From: Diplolepis rosae
Lineage: Eukaryota > Arthropoda > Insecta > Hymenoptera > Diplolepididae
DNA length: 64,000 bases
Direction: 5' to 3'
Assembly: GCA_030998225.1 (NCBI GenBank)
Contig: JAPYXD010000308.1
Coordinates: forward strand, 8,628,001-8,692,000
The translations under genes were made by a program, and so were the position numbers. Position 1 is the first letter of the stretch; every line of letters starts with the position of its first letter. Shown here in pieces: positions 43,317 through 55,900 of this stretch. The notes beneath the pieces are model-generated. The model did not search any database. It was not told the origin of the DNA and saw only the letters and a list, made by a program, of their open reading frames with translations.

Positions 43317-45193
43317 TCAATCTATTATCGTTATAGATGTGTGATACAATACATTTGTGTAAACAAAACGTTTGAATGCGTCAGCTGCATCATCAACTAC
43401 TTCTTCGAGAACTTCTTCTATTACAACTTTTTGTACTATCGTCAAGTTTACATATAATGGAGCATCAAATATTCTCAAGAAATCTCCATACTGAATACAT
43501 CTTTTTATACCGCATTCCTTTATCAGTAATCTAAATAATTTTTTTCCTTTCTCACTGCAATTTTCTCTTCTAAAAATCTCTGAAGCTATGTTAATGAATC
43601 GAAACCTTGTATAAAATTTGCAAATTTGTTCAGGGACATATTGTGTTCCATTAAATAATTTCTTTAAAACACCGTTGTAATGTTCATAAGGAAAAGTCGA
43701 CCAAGCCCAAAGAGTACCAAAGTTCTGTACAGCTTGAGGAATGTGCAATAAAATGTGTACATTAAATTTCATATACTCTTTTCCATACAGTTCTTAAACA
43801 CCAAATACAAATTTACGAAGTGCTCTCTGGCTTTCATAAATTCAGCTTCAGTTATCTTTAACTTGGAAAAAGTGTTTATACTGTATACAAGTAATAACCA
43901 GTGTTTCATATATCTGAAAGGTAGGAAATTTTTGAAACATATTAATAAATAATAAAGAAGGAAACTTTTCCATTCCGAAGCTTTCCATTTTTTGTGATGT
44001 TTCAGGGTACCTGGTGTTCTTGTTACTTCAGACGGTGGCTTTATTCGTTTAAGTCTTTCATCAATAGCGTTATAATCATCCTACCTAAGTACCATTCCTT
44101 TTTAGAATTTTCAGAATTAAAAATTGCACTGACAAGCAACTTGACAACTCCTTCTAAAACCGAATGCAAATATTCTGGGGGGAAGCATTTACTTATATGA
44201 AAAAGTGGTATAAGGCTAACGACAGAATACCCTTTAACACCCCGGATGGGTAAGTTTCCGTCAGCTAATTCAGCGTCCCTATTGTGTTGGTCTGTTGTTC
44301 TTAATCTTTTTATCTCGCCACAGTAAACGCGCGACTTTCCTCGCCCTATAGTTATATTCTCTCCTTTATGAAGACAATAAGAACAACCGAACATGCCGTT
44401 ATATTGCTTGATATTTTGTATTGCTGGACGTGCAGACGAATCTACTGGATTAAGTAAAGTGTGTACCCTGATCCTTATAGGTTTTTTGTTAAGAAATGTC
44501 AATGATTGAAAACCATACTCATGCAATCGAATAAGTTCATCGATAAATGGTCGGAGAAAAAGATTCATAGCTGGCTTTTTTTCGCCGAACCATAAGCCGC
44601 ACAACAACATATTATTTTTTCGCAAACGGTATGGTAATTCCTTAACCATTACCAAAATGGGCCAGAACGATCTTATTGATGAATTAAATACATTTACTCC
44701 GTCGGTATTCCGTTGAATTGTGATATCATGCTCAGAAATAATATGCTCTTCACATAATCGACAATAAATCCGTCCATTAACGACATCGCTTTCGTTGCAA
44801 TCTTTCCTGAAATCTTGAAAATATTTACTGTTAATCAAATCTTTCAACTGAGGTTCAAGTGGCAAGTAAAAAAAGTAATTCCCATCTTTCTTCAAACGTG
44901 ACATAGTGTACTCGTTGTTGCACTGAACGCATTGTACTTGATTTGAGTTTTCAAAATTGATAATAGTCAGGCACAGTGGACAATAATAACACGTGATTTC
45001 ATTTTGGTCTGGAATAGTCTTTAAAAAATTATGTTTGCTGCCATGTGAAACATACGGTAGATGACAGTCTATTAAAGTTAGAGAGTTTTGTAAAAAAACG
45101 TCTGTAAAACGATTGCGAAGAGCTTGAGTCAGAATTAGTAGACGACTTTCTTCTTTTGTGAGATCACATCCATCATACAACGGGATTCTCTCC
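43317..45193 (-). pseudogene. Transposase_21/tnp2-like (CACTA/EnSpm) transposase, one frame shift
   Basis: The exon begins after TATTTTGCAG (45193) with ERIPLYDGCDLTKEES. It has two Cys pairs (CYYCPLC and CVQC) that look like a zinc ribbon, then NTDGVNVFNSSIRSFWPI, the tnp2 NxDG...S....WPI box. LLCGLWFGEKKPAMNLFL, FGCSYCLHKG and FPPEYLHSVLEGVVK follow; these boxes are typical of the family. A single-base frame shift near 44080 separates this from the next part, which has IDERLKRIKPPSEVTRTP, ASEWKSFLLYY and then LHIPQAVQNFGTLWAWSTFPYEHYNG (DUF4218-like), to a stop at 43317. Such proteins cut and paste CACTA elements. The 5' exon or exons were not identified. Confidence 0.8.
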
Positions 45194-45198
45194 TGCAA

Positions 45199-46222
45199 AA
45201 TAAAAGTGATCCTTTAACGGTAATCTAACAATAACATTGGGAAAATCTATTTTCATGCAAATTTCGCAACCGCAACTACTTTCTCTTCTATACAAACTTC
45301 AAATGCATAAACTGGTAGAATGATTTTTTTTTTGTTACAGGAAAATTGAGAATAGAAAGCGTCCTTTATTTTTAATACAGAGCAAAAGTATACCTTTCTT
45401 AGTAATTATCTCTTTGAAAAGAGAAAGAAAAAGAGTAAATTAAAGTCTTTATTCATCAAGCTTATCAAGTATAATAATAACTGGTGAAAGAGTACTTTTG
45501 GTTACGAATTTAAACGTTTTTCAATATTCAATATCATATACAGTTAAGTTTTTCGCAACGAATTAGCAAAAGCGTGAGTTCAAGTGGGTAAAACTTAGAA
45601 TGGCATAAAAATGGCTGCCTAAAATCTACGTGCAGGTCCGTTTACGTACAAGAAAAATAATATGCTATTCTATGTCCTGCTCACTCGCATTCAAGGTAGG
45701 AAAGTCGTTATGAGTCCACAATTACGATTTCTTGGAAATGGCTTAAATCAACAGTATATGAATCGGAAAATGTCTTTTTTTCACAGTTTCAAGACCAAAA
45801 TCAAATCGCATTTCGATTTTTGAGAGTCGACACGGGCGAACGTCAAGCACGTACCTGATATAAGCACTCTGTGTACAGTGGAAGGGAAGGCACTTTTTTC
45901 GTCCAAAAAGCTCTAGAGCCTCCAAATTTGGTCTGATATTCAATTTTTAAAAAATTACATTTTATTAAAGCCATGGATCAATCAGACCATAATGATTAAT
46001 ATGGTATTTCTTTTCCTGTAAACTTCTGTCCACGCAAAATGAGATATCGAGTAAAAAATGTCAATTTACATAAAATTTGCATTTTACAGATCGCATTTTC
46101 ATCTTTAATCATTAGCCCATCGAACAATGCCCAAAGTTTAACATCGCTACACCTTACAATATTTTTGATCGAACCGAGATTTTTAACCTCCATAAAATCG
46201 TTCCATAAGGGGTACTTTCACC
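45199..46222. other. Intergenic inside the 15.3 kb element
   Basis: 5' side of the transposase. The open frames at 45743-45943 and 45996-46193 lack domain features. The first exon of the transposase may lie here, but I could not support one. Confidence 0.35.
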
Positions 46223-46226
46223 TTAA

Positions 46227-46842
46227 GGGGGTCCACCTGTGTAAAATTTTCGAAAAATCGATTTGTTTTTTTGACATTTTTTGCATCTTTAAGATATGAC
46301 TAATGATGGTCCTGGTATTGCAGATTAAATGTGAGTCTAGAATACAAAGTTCTGTTGTGTTTCCAAACTTTAAACGCGTTTTTCTAGAAACCATGTTTTT
46401 GAAATTTGTGGGCAGGATTGAAAAAAATCTACTTAACAGATTGACTTGAAATTTTAACTGACTGATATCGAAAAAAGCATGAAAATGATTAATTTTCATG
46501 AAAAGTACTGCCATTTCTTCAATTTTTAAAATTTCTTCAGAATGCTACGTCAGTACCTCGACAACATAAACAGAAATAATATTTTTTTTACTTTTTGTGT
46601 TTTAGATAACTGGTTCGAGCGGAATCTTGTCCACAATTTCGGTATTCCATTTTGAAGGGGTCACTTTTAATACCCTTAATGAATACAAGCCTTCGGATTA
46701 CACTATTGGAAAAATTTACTATTATAATAAAACCACAAACCTTCAAAATAACGTTAAACTTATTCTCATTTTCGAATTAGTTCTCTTAACAAACATTCCC
46801 GAGCAAGCGTTCGAAATACCACCCTCACACAGGTGGACCCCC
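46227..46842. mobile_element. TTAA-flanked MITE with GGGGGTCCACCTGTG termini
   Basis: The left end is GGGGGTCCACCTGTGT and the right end ACACAGGTGGACCCCC, perfect inverted repeats, each bordered by TTAA (46223-46226 and 46843-46846). It is 616 bp with no transposase; the open frames inside are chance frames. TTAA duplication points to a piggyBac- or Kolobok-type source. Confidence 0.9.
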
Positions 46843-46849
46843 TTAAGAA

Positions 46850-46993
46850 TGTTTCAAGTTTTATGTCTCAGAATTGTAAATGAACATGTGCGTGATTCGA
46901 CGAAAGTGTATCGTACTATATATAAGTGTAATTATTAGGTTTGCATATGTAAGATTAAATGTTTAACTGTATTTGTGATTAAAAATATGATTG
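46850..46993 (+). repeat. Segment repeated at 31165-31325
   Basis: See 31165. This copy lies directly right of the TTAA element and continues past the point where the hAT element starts in the other copy. Confidence 0.65.
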
Positions 46994-47400
46994 GCTACGA
47001 CTGAAGGGTCTCAATGCATATGTATGCTGTTTATGTATGTATGGTATGTATGTATCGGATGACTAATGGTAGGCTCGAGGTAAGAATGTTTTTTTATTTT
47101 AGAGAACCATACCATTGCCAGTTCAAATAATATGCTTGATGCTCATTTTACTTAACTACGGTTTGAAGCTCCTCAAACGTCGGTGATATACTTATACATT
47201 TCTCGTTAACCCACTGACGCATGTTCCCTAGCGGACCCGGTTGAGAGAACGGTCATAGAATACTCTGACCGTCCTCTGACCTCGCATTATTATGGCTAAG
47301 AACGATAAAAGAAACATTTAAAACATTGCAATTATGATTCCGTGGCAAAATTTGGAATAGAAGGCGTAGGAATAAATACAATAATTTTATTTTTCAGCGA
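46994..47400. other. Intergenic, short TATG-rich microsatellite
   Basis: TATGTATG-type repeats at about 47020-47055. No gene. Confidence 0.4.
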
Positions 47401-47620
47401 TAAAAACTAGGAAAACATCATATACCTGTCAATTGAAGGCAGTGCAGTGGTTCACCATTTGCGGAACGTCTCCACCGTTAGAGTTGACCATTGGTTGGAA
47501 TGAGACACAACTACTTTCGTCTCACTCTAACAAATAGTCAATCCTGACGGTGGAGACATGGCAATTGATGAAGCATTGCACTGCCTTCAGTGACAGGTAT
47601 TATGTTTTTTTTAGTTTTTA
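47401..47620. mobile_element. Hairpin MITE, 220 bp
   Basis: Arms pair from TAAAAACTAGGAAAACAT through ATACCTGTCAnTTGAAGGCAGTGCA to the right-hand complement TGCACTGCCTTCAGTGACAGGTAT...AGTTTTTA. An inner helix is GTCTCCACCGT against ACGGTGGAGAC. The whole unit could fold into one stem-loop. No target duplication was assigned. Confidence 0.75.
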
Positions 47621-48634
47621 TGTACTTTGGAGATAAAGGTGTTGAATCCTAAGATTACTAAAATTTGCTAATTTCCTAAGTATCACATGCTCTTAAATTT
47701 TATGCAAACCTAATATCTCCTTATTTCCTGCGAATATAATGTTAAATATTGTATTTAATTTTTCAGCATTTATGTTAGTAATGCCATTTTCAAAAATATA
47801 AACAAGCGTTATTTATGATGATCGATAAAGTGCACAAAGTTCCTCATTGAAAGTTTATATACAAATCGGCTGTAAGGGTGTTGTATAACAGGGCTATAAG
47901 TAAGAGTATGACAGTCGTTTATACCTATGTTAGCTTGTCCTTACTGTCATAGTTTATTCTGCAATCTACTGGTCGTCACCTTGTATATCTAGATAGAAAC
48001 AAGAAACGTAAATGTAATTGGAAAAATGTACTATTCCTTTATGGACGCACTCAATTTTATATCCAACACTTTCTGTCAAACTGCTGCGTTTGGCTTCCGA
48101 CTGTCAATCTCAAGACGAGAGTTGTCACTTATCCAATTGTTACATCCCTGATATTTTAAAATTTTATCACCTTTCGCCTGTGCCTAGGCAACCCAGTAAA
48201 CGCTCTGGGATATAACTGATACATGTCTCCTCATTACAACACTGATAGTAGGAAACACCTGTCAGAAATTATCTGAGATCGACAAGGCAGTCGAGTTGCA
48301 TAAAACAAGAACACTGCCTTGCCGTCGGTAATGTAGGAAATCAGATAAGTAACATTAATAATCATTTAACAAAATAAATAACAATAAAATTCATTATTGT
48401 CGTTAAATAGTTAATAATAATAATCAAACACTAGTACATAATAATCATCAAGGACCAATAATGGATAATCAATAACATCAATCACATTATTGGGGATTCG
48501 CAAGATAACGTAAATAATATTTCAAAATATAGACGCTAGAAGATTATGTATTACATAAATACTATAAGGAAATAATATTAAAAACTAATGTATAAAATAA
48601 TAGATGAGTCAGTGCATTTGTAACTTAGTACAAT
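47621..48634. other. Intergenic, nothing recognised
   Basis: AT-rich with AATAAT-type low-complexity runs at 48340-48480. No supported gene; the open frame at 48018-48215 is featureless. Confidence 0.4.
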
Positions 48635-49937
48635 TGCACCGACCTGTCAACATATACATATTAAGTAACATAGCTGAAAAGATGAGAGAAAGATGTACCG
48701 CATTGAGCGTGAATGAACTTTGATCCCGATAGTATGACCTGTGTGGGAACGCGCCGCGAGTTCATGCATTTACGCGATTGTCAGCAAGTATGGTCAATGA
48801 CACTGCTGCCAGACGCGTGCCGATCCATCGAGTAGCAAGGTACGTGCCGATCCACGAAAATATGAATGCTCTCCCACTATAGGAATAATCAATAATATAT
48901 AAACCCCAGATTTACCTCTGGAGGTTGTCTTTTCGCTAGTAGCTGTTCAGTCTTCAAGATCTTAACGTCGGTAATCACTCCGTCCGCAAGTCATACTGTC
49001 GGTGTCACGAATTGACCCTTCGATATTCGTAAATCGGTATCTTACACAAGGAATACCTCGGTACTTGGTAAATAAAATCCCTGGTCCTTAAGTGGTGCAA
49101 GTCCGGTGGTCGTGAATAATTAATAAGTGCCGTTAAATACGTGTATCGTCGTATTAAGTCGAGTTTTGAGAGTTAAATCTACAGAAAACAAAGCAAGTTC
49201 TACAACAAGCAAGTTGGATTGTCTGATACGCTTCCTGTACTACTTGACTAGCACTACTTAACTCCAGCCAGGATTGTGCCGTTATCCAGCTATCAACAAG
49301 GAGAAATATACGACAAAACTCTTTCTCTTGCCTTCTCAAGCAAGGAAAAAGCGTAAGTTATATATATAAGCATCTCAGAACTTATTATATTAACTATAAC
49401 GCCAATTGTAGTGCGTGAATTGTGTACTTAGGCATCTCAAAACCTAGTATATTAGCATAAAACGTACAAGTTACATATATAGGCATCTCAAAACCTGTAT
49501 TATTGACTTGTAGACGCACACACTTAAACGCGGAAGTTACATATATAGGCATCTCAAAACCTGTATTATTGACTTATATAGACGCACACTTTTAATGCGT
49601 GAGTTACATATATAGGCATCTCAAAACCTGTATTACTAACTCATAAACGCATAAAACCCTTAATATTGCCTTCTCATCCTGAGAAGTAGTATAAGTCATA
49701 CACATAAGCATCTCAAAACTTAATGTATATCTGTCTTTTAATTAATAAAGCTTGTACACCGCAATATAATCAAATTTGTTATTATTGTGAACAACTCGAG
49801 CCGCATAGGTTTGACTAGTGACCACGATCCCACAAGAATATAAATAATCAGAATTTACCACTCTGATTTAATCAGCAAACTTTTCTCCCTTTTCCAAATT
49901 TTCCCAACCTACCCTCGCCTTAGCTCGGGACGTAACA
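48635..49937 (+). repeat. Solo LTR, 1.3 kb, 4 bp target duplication CAAT
   Basis: Starts TGCACCGACCTGTC after CAAT (48631-48634) and ends CTCGGGACGTAACA before CAAT (49938-49941). TG...CA ends plus the 4 bp duplication fit a Ty3/Gypsy or Bel-Pao LTR left after recombination. AATATATAAACCCC (about 48893) is a plausible TATA box and TTAATAAAGC (about 49741) a poly(A) signal, giving plus orientation. It contains a minisatellite at 49345-49725. No internal retroviral sequence remains. Confidence 0.75.
49345..49725 (+). repeat. ~65 bp minisatellite inside the solo LTR
   Basis: Five to six units of ARTTACATATATAGGCATCTC plus AAAACCTGTATTATTGACT and an ACGCACAC variable part. The units at 49470-49650 are the most alike. 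Confidence 0.8.
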
Positions 49938-49982
49938 CAATAGCAAGTATTTAATGAAAGTAAAGAAAAAAAATACTTTCAG

Positions 49983-52900
49983 ATGAAGGAAAGTATGCAG
50001 TATAATACATTGTCGACAACTGGAAAAAGAATCGACAAAGTGACTGCTCAACAGGTGAGAAAACTAATCAATCTACTTTGTAACAATTAAACTGTTTTTA
50101 ATTATTACAATTTCAAGCATGTGAACCACGTCCGTTTACATATGCTTTAGGTTTTTTAAAAATGTTATTTCATAATTTAAATAACTTTCGACATGAAGGT
50201 GTAGAAACTTTCCTTTTAGTTGTTCATATGAACGAAGTATCATATGTTCTCAATGAAAGGTAATTTTATCGACGCCTATATTAACAAACTTTTTTGACCC
50301 GTAAATTCATATTAATGGGAAAGTAAATATTGAGTTCTTCAATTGTTAAATCAAACAATATAGTAAGCAGGAAGGTCTGTCATCACCTTAATCATATTTG
50401 ATTGCAATTATAAACAATTAAACTTCGAAAAATCTTTAGAGCCTATTGTTAAAGTTTCAAAATTTTTAACTCAATATTTTATTCCATGTAGACATGAACT
50501 TTTAAGAAAGAAAACTTAAAAATGCTGACATGTAAAATTAACATATTACTTGAATGTAATTATTTGATTATTCATGAATAATAAGGTAAAACTGATGTTT
50601 TTTTAGGCAACAGAGGACTCAGAAATGTATGTAGATGGAATAAGACCAAGCACCAGCCGAGACAGTGTGAAGGAGAAAGACACTCCAACATTAGTAAATG
50701 ATTTAATCATGCAACAGGTAAAAATTTATCACCTTCATTTTATTTCTTGACAGGCTTTAATAATTTCAAGTATTCGTTAATATTTCAGGACTTCCTATTA
50801 CTATTAATCGAACGCGTGATCTGAAAGTAATTATTTGATTATTTACAAATAAGAAAGTAAAAATGATTTTTTTTTCAGGCAAAAAAGGAGTCAGAAATGT
50901 GTGTTAATGACATAAGACCAAGGACCAGCCGAGACAGTGCGGAGGAGGACACTCCAACATTAATAAATTATTCAATTAATTCGCAGGTAAAAATTTATCA
51001 CCTTCATTTTATTTCTTGGCAGGCTTTAATACTTTCAAGTATTCGTCAATATTTCACGACTTCCTATTACTATCAATTGAATGCATTTTCTGAATGTAAT
51101 TATTTGATTATTTACAAATAAAAAAGTAAAAATGATGTTCTCTTTCAGACAACAGAGGAGTCAGAAATGTATGCAGACAACATAAGACGAAGGGTCAGTC
51201 GAGACAGTGCGGAGGACACTCCAACATTAATAAATGATTCAATCAATTCGCAGGTAAAAATATCTCACATTTATTTTACTTTTTGGCATACTTACCTTGA
51301 ATATTTTCAAGTATTTCTTAATATTACGGGAATTAATACTACTATTAATTGAAAAAAAACGTTGAATTTATAATTTCGCGCTTCTGTCACTTTATAACTT
51401 CTAATTTGATTTAAATAAATTAAATATTTGATTAAATCTACAGTACCGGTCAGAATTGTGCGGCCTCCTGTTTTTCGATAATTTCTTAAATTATCCTAAT
51501 TTGAATTATATCAGTAAAAAATTTGTTCTAATTAAATTTAAAGCTATCCAAATTCTTTATAAAATGAGCCCAGCATGAATTCGTTTTGTTAAATTTTGAA
51601 GAAGTTATTGCAGAAATAGTCAAGATTTAAAATGATTTAAAATGAGCACAAGAACATTACAAAATTTTGATTACTTCGAAAGTTATTTAAAATTTAAGAA
51701 AGCATTGAAATCTTGACTATTTCTGCAATAACTTCTTCAAAATTCAACAAAACGAATTCATGCTGGATTCATTTTACAAAGAATTTTGATAGCTTTAAAT
51801 TTAATTAGAACAAATTTTGTTACTTATATAATTCAAATTAGGATAATTTAAGCAATTCTCGAAAAACAGGTGGCCGCACAATTCAGACCGGTACTGAACC
51901 AAAAAAATTAGTTACTCACTTGCACGTCAAAATATTTGTCTTATAAAATATCAGATGTTTAGACAAAATAGTTTTTCTATGATTTCAAGAATTATACCGA
52001 TATTATTTGTAGTGCGTTAAAAATAAAAATCTTATTCATTAAAAATAAATAATCCAAACTTGCACAAAACATTAGTTTCAATAATTTTATTTGGAATTAA
52101 ATTTTCTCCTACTACTGCTTCTTTCCAATTTTTTTTTTAATTGTCAATTTTTAATAAATAACAACTTATTTTTTGAGAGAAAGATTATGTACAACTCGGC
52201 CGTTTCTAATTTCAAGGGTACGTAAATAATCTACAAATATAGTTATTTGTCTCATAAAAAATGTGTTTGGAAATATTTCTTGAATTATTTCAGCAAGATA
52301 GCGGTAATAGGACAAATTTCAATTTTAAAAGACATTATTGAAACAAATATTTTTCGTAGTTTAAAAAAAAAAATTACTTAGACTAATGTTTCTATTTTAT
52401 AGGGCACTATAAATGATATCACAATTCTTAAAATAATATATAATCTATTTTTTCAATGATATGATATTTTGACTAGACAAATACCGTGAAGTAAGATTTT
52501 CCTGTAATTATATTGAACTGTATACACGGAGAGACTTTTTGTAGTAATCTATGTAAAAAATCACCGTAAATTTTACTATTTTGAGGTAGCAAAGTAGGCA
52601 AAATAGGGAACTATGTGACTATTTATTGTTGAAGTATTAAGATGTACTACTTTTATTTCGACTTGTTCTTTTTCAAAGTAGCAACTTTTAATATTTTCTG
52701 TAGAAACATTAGTAAGTAGGATTAATTAGTAAAGAAATCATTTTCTCAGTGTAAGTATTTCAAATGTATAATTAAATATATATTGTAGCTTTTTATTATT
52801 AGAAATGATAGAAACGAAAATAATGATAAGTTTTAGGTTAGGATTGCCGAATACGATTTCCATTCAATACAAAAAGAGAAATTTTTCTTTTAGCAGTAAT

Positions 52901-55900
52901 ATTAAATTTTTATAATGGAAATATGAGCTTTTATTTATAAATTTGTGATTTTAATTGGTAAATAAGTGAAATAAAAATAATGAAAATTTTTAGGTTTTGA
53001 ACTCGCAAAATACAATCTTGCTTAGTTATAAAAACATAAATATATTGTATTAGTAGTAGTATAAAATTTACATGGCAGAAAAATTTGTTCTAATTTAAAA
53101 GCAGAAGTTTTCAAAACAATAATTTTCACGCTTAAGTCATCTTTTATTTGGGAAAATTCTGACTGTTTTTGAATTTATGCAGCATAATGATAAACGACGA
53201 GTTACAGCTTCCTATGGAGAATACGAGGTAAGCGACGTAGAAAAAATTAACAATCCATCCAGGCAAAAGCAAATAATCGCCAAATTATAATTTACTTTCA
53301 AAATGTGTATATAAATTCTTCAAAAAATGGTATTCACAGAAACAGACTTTTTGTATTTTTAAAAATTTTGTTGAATCAAATTCAAAATTGAATGGAATAT
53401 AATTTAAACCAGAAATGATCAATTTGTCTTTTTTGGGTATATATAAATTTATTGCAGAATTTGACTTATCAAAATTTGAATTCTGGACGTTTATTTACCG
53501 AAGGAATTGCTTCTGATGGCACATTTTCAAAAGTCAGTTTGTTTTGTCACACATCTTAATTAATTAAAAAATCTTAATGTTTTTTTATTTGTTATCAAAA
53601 TATTTTACTTTTCAGAACCGTGATTCTCCAGAAATTGACACTGTTCTAATAGTGTATCCTCACCAGTGATTAATGCTATCACTTACAGAAATGAATGACA
53701 AATTTCTAAAAATGTTGTATTATACAATTCATTTTCATTGTGATGATGATTTTTTTACTCATATGTGAGTAAACTAAATTAATACTTACAGATTTTAAAA
53801 AGTAGACAAAAAATAATTTTTACCTTTCAAGGTATTAAGGCATTTACTATCAAATTGTCAAACTGATATTAATTTTGTTGAGATTTGAGTTTTTAATTCT
53901 AAAATTTTGATTGGCGTTTTTTTAATCTCCAAAATGCTGCAGATCGATCGGATATGCGACGTTTTATTGACGTTTTGTAGTTTGTATTCTTGTGATTCTT
54001 ATTTCGAATTTGAATTTAGTACGTTCTTTTCTCAATAGGTGGCTACTGAGATCTCTAGTTGTGACGAGCGACTATGTAGTTCGCTCGGCTGTCTATAGAT
54101 TGCGCTGATTCTCTTGCGAATTTTCGCGGATTATTTTAAACAAGATAATTAGGTTTTGTAATATGGGGATTCTATCATATATTATTCAATTATTCGAAAA
54201 GGCATTATTTGATAAAGTTTATTTTAGCGTCTAGTGTGTCATGAGAGGGTCGTAGGATAGCTATTAAAGCGATATGATTGTTTATAAAATAGAGAATTGC
54301 GATAAAAGAATATGAATTCCTTTACACTTATTATAATTTCTTTGGAATTGTGCGTTATAGATTTTAAGATGATTGACGCCGTGTGAGGGCTTCAGAGAAC
54401 CCTACACGTGCTTTGTTGTAAATAATTACTTCATTGTTAATCTTTATTATTCTACGAATAATTTTTAAGTTTAGATTAGAGGCAAAGTCCGGATATCAGG
54501 TTCGTAATAGGCGGTATATGAAAGCGTTAAGAAATCAAATCATAATCTATAATTCATCCGAACAGTTTATAAAACTGTCACACTGGGGCTGATAGCAGCG
54601 AGACATGTTTAGATTTAGAGAATGTTTAGGCGAAATGAAAATATGAAATACGAGTTTCACATAGAGGGTGAGATATGGAATGTTAAATACTTTTCCTAGA
54701 AAAGTCTTAGTATACTTGGGTAGAGGAAGCGAGTCTACTTATTTTTGAATCTGAAACCTTCTGGCCAGCGAACCTCGATAGGGTATGAGTGGGAGTCTAT
54801 GCGTGACATTATGTGACGTAGCGCTAGTTCGGTGCACTGATTGGTTACAATCAGCGATGAATGTGAATCTGGGAGAATATGTGAGCGTGTAGTTTTGTAA
54901 ATAGTGACTCTGTTAAAATCACTCTCGATTCTCAATTCTGATCGTGAAGAATTGTTGTTTCCTCTGAGTTAAGAATTCGTCGTCTTAACTCAGACTTCAC
55001 TTTTACCTTTTTTCGATCGCGAATACGTAGATTGTTCACCCGGACTGAGCCGAACATTTTAAGTTAATAATAATTATAAAGTTTATTGAACGAGCCAAAA
55101 GTGTTTTTATTCTATTTCAAAAATCTCCCGGTTTATTTTAATAATTTGACCGACAGGACCCACCAATCACAAACTTGCGAGCTATCGCACCTGCGCGGCT
55201 CGTAACATAGTAGAGAAAATGTTCTTACAGGCTGTGAAACATTCTTCCATTAGTATATAAGGAAACTAAGCTCGAACGAACCATATGTAACTTGCGCTGT
55301 ATATAGTTAGTGTATGCGATTAGGTATAGAAGCGGTTAAACTACGTATATATGTATTAAGCGTGCGGCGTGGCGTTTTACTTTAGTAAAGGCGTTATTGT
55401 ATACGTTAAGTATTCATATATATATATGATATATATATATATATATATATATATAAATGTATAAGTGAAAAATTGAGGTTGTAGATAAATCCCCATCGCG
55501 TGTTTGCTTTTTTTATTTTCTGTTCCGGCTATAGGAGTTTTTACAAAAAACTATAGTAATTTGGCTGGCGCTCGGACCGTCAAATTACTATAGTCCTTTG
55601 TAAACACTGCAACCTTCTATAGATATAAATGTAATAAGTTTTGAGTTTTATCCTATCTGACTTAGTAAGTGGCTGTGATGAACCACTTGTAATTTGACTA
55701 CAGAATTTTGCAAATATTAAAAACCTTTTTTGAAATAAATGCAATATTTTTAGATTTTATTATTATCAATTTAGTAATTCTGGAAATTACTACTCAAAGT
55801 GCTAATAATTACAATAGTTCCCTATTTTCCCTATTTTGCTACCTCAAAGTAGTAAAATGTACTGTGATTTTTAACATAGTTTACTACGAAAAGTCTCTCA

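Noticed and set aside
45743..45943. Upstream exon of the tnp2-like transposase
   Set aside because: No domain match and no donor in the right phase.
46627..46938. 103-codon open frame
   Set aside because: Crosses the right end of a TTAA MITE; composition and position indicate chance.
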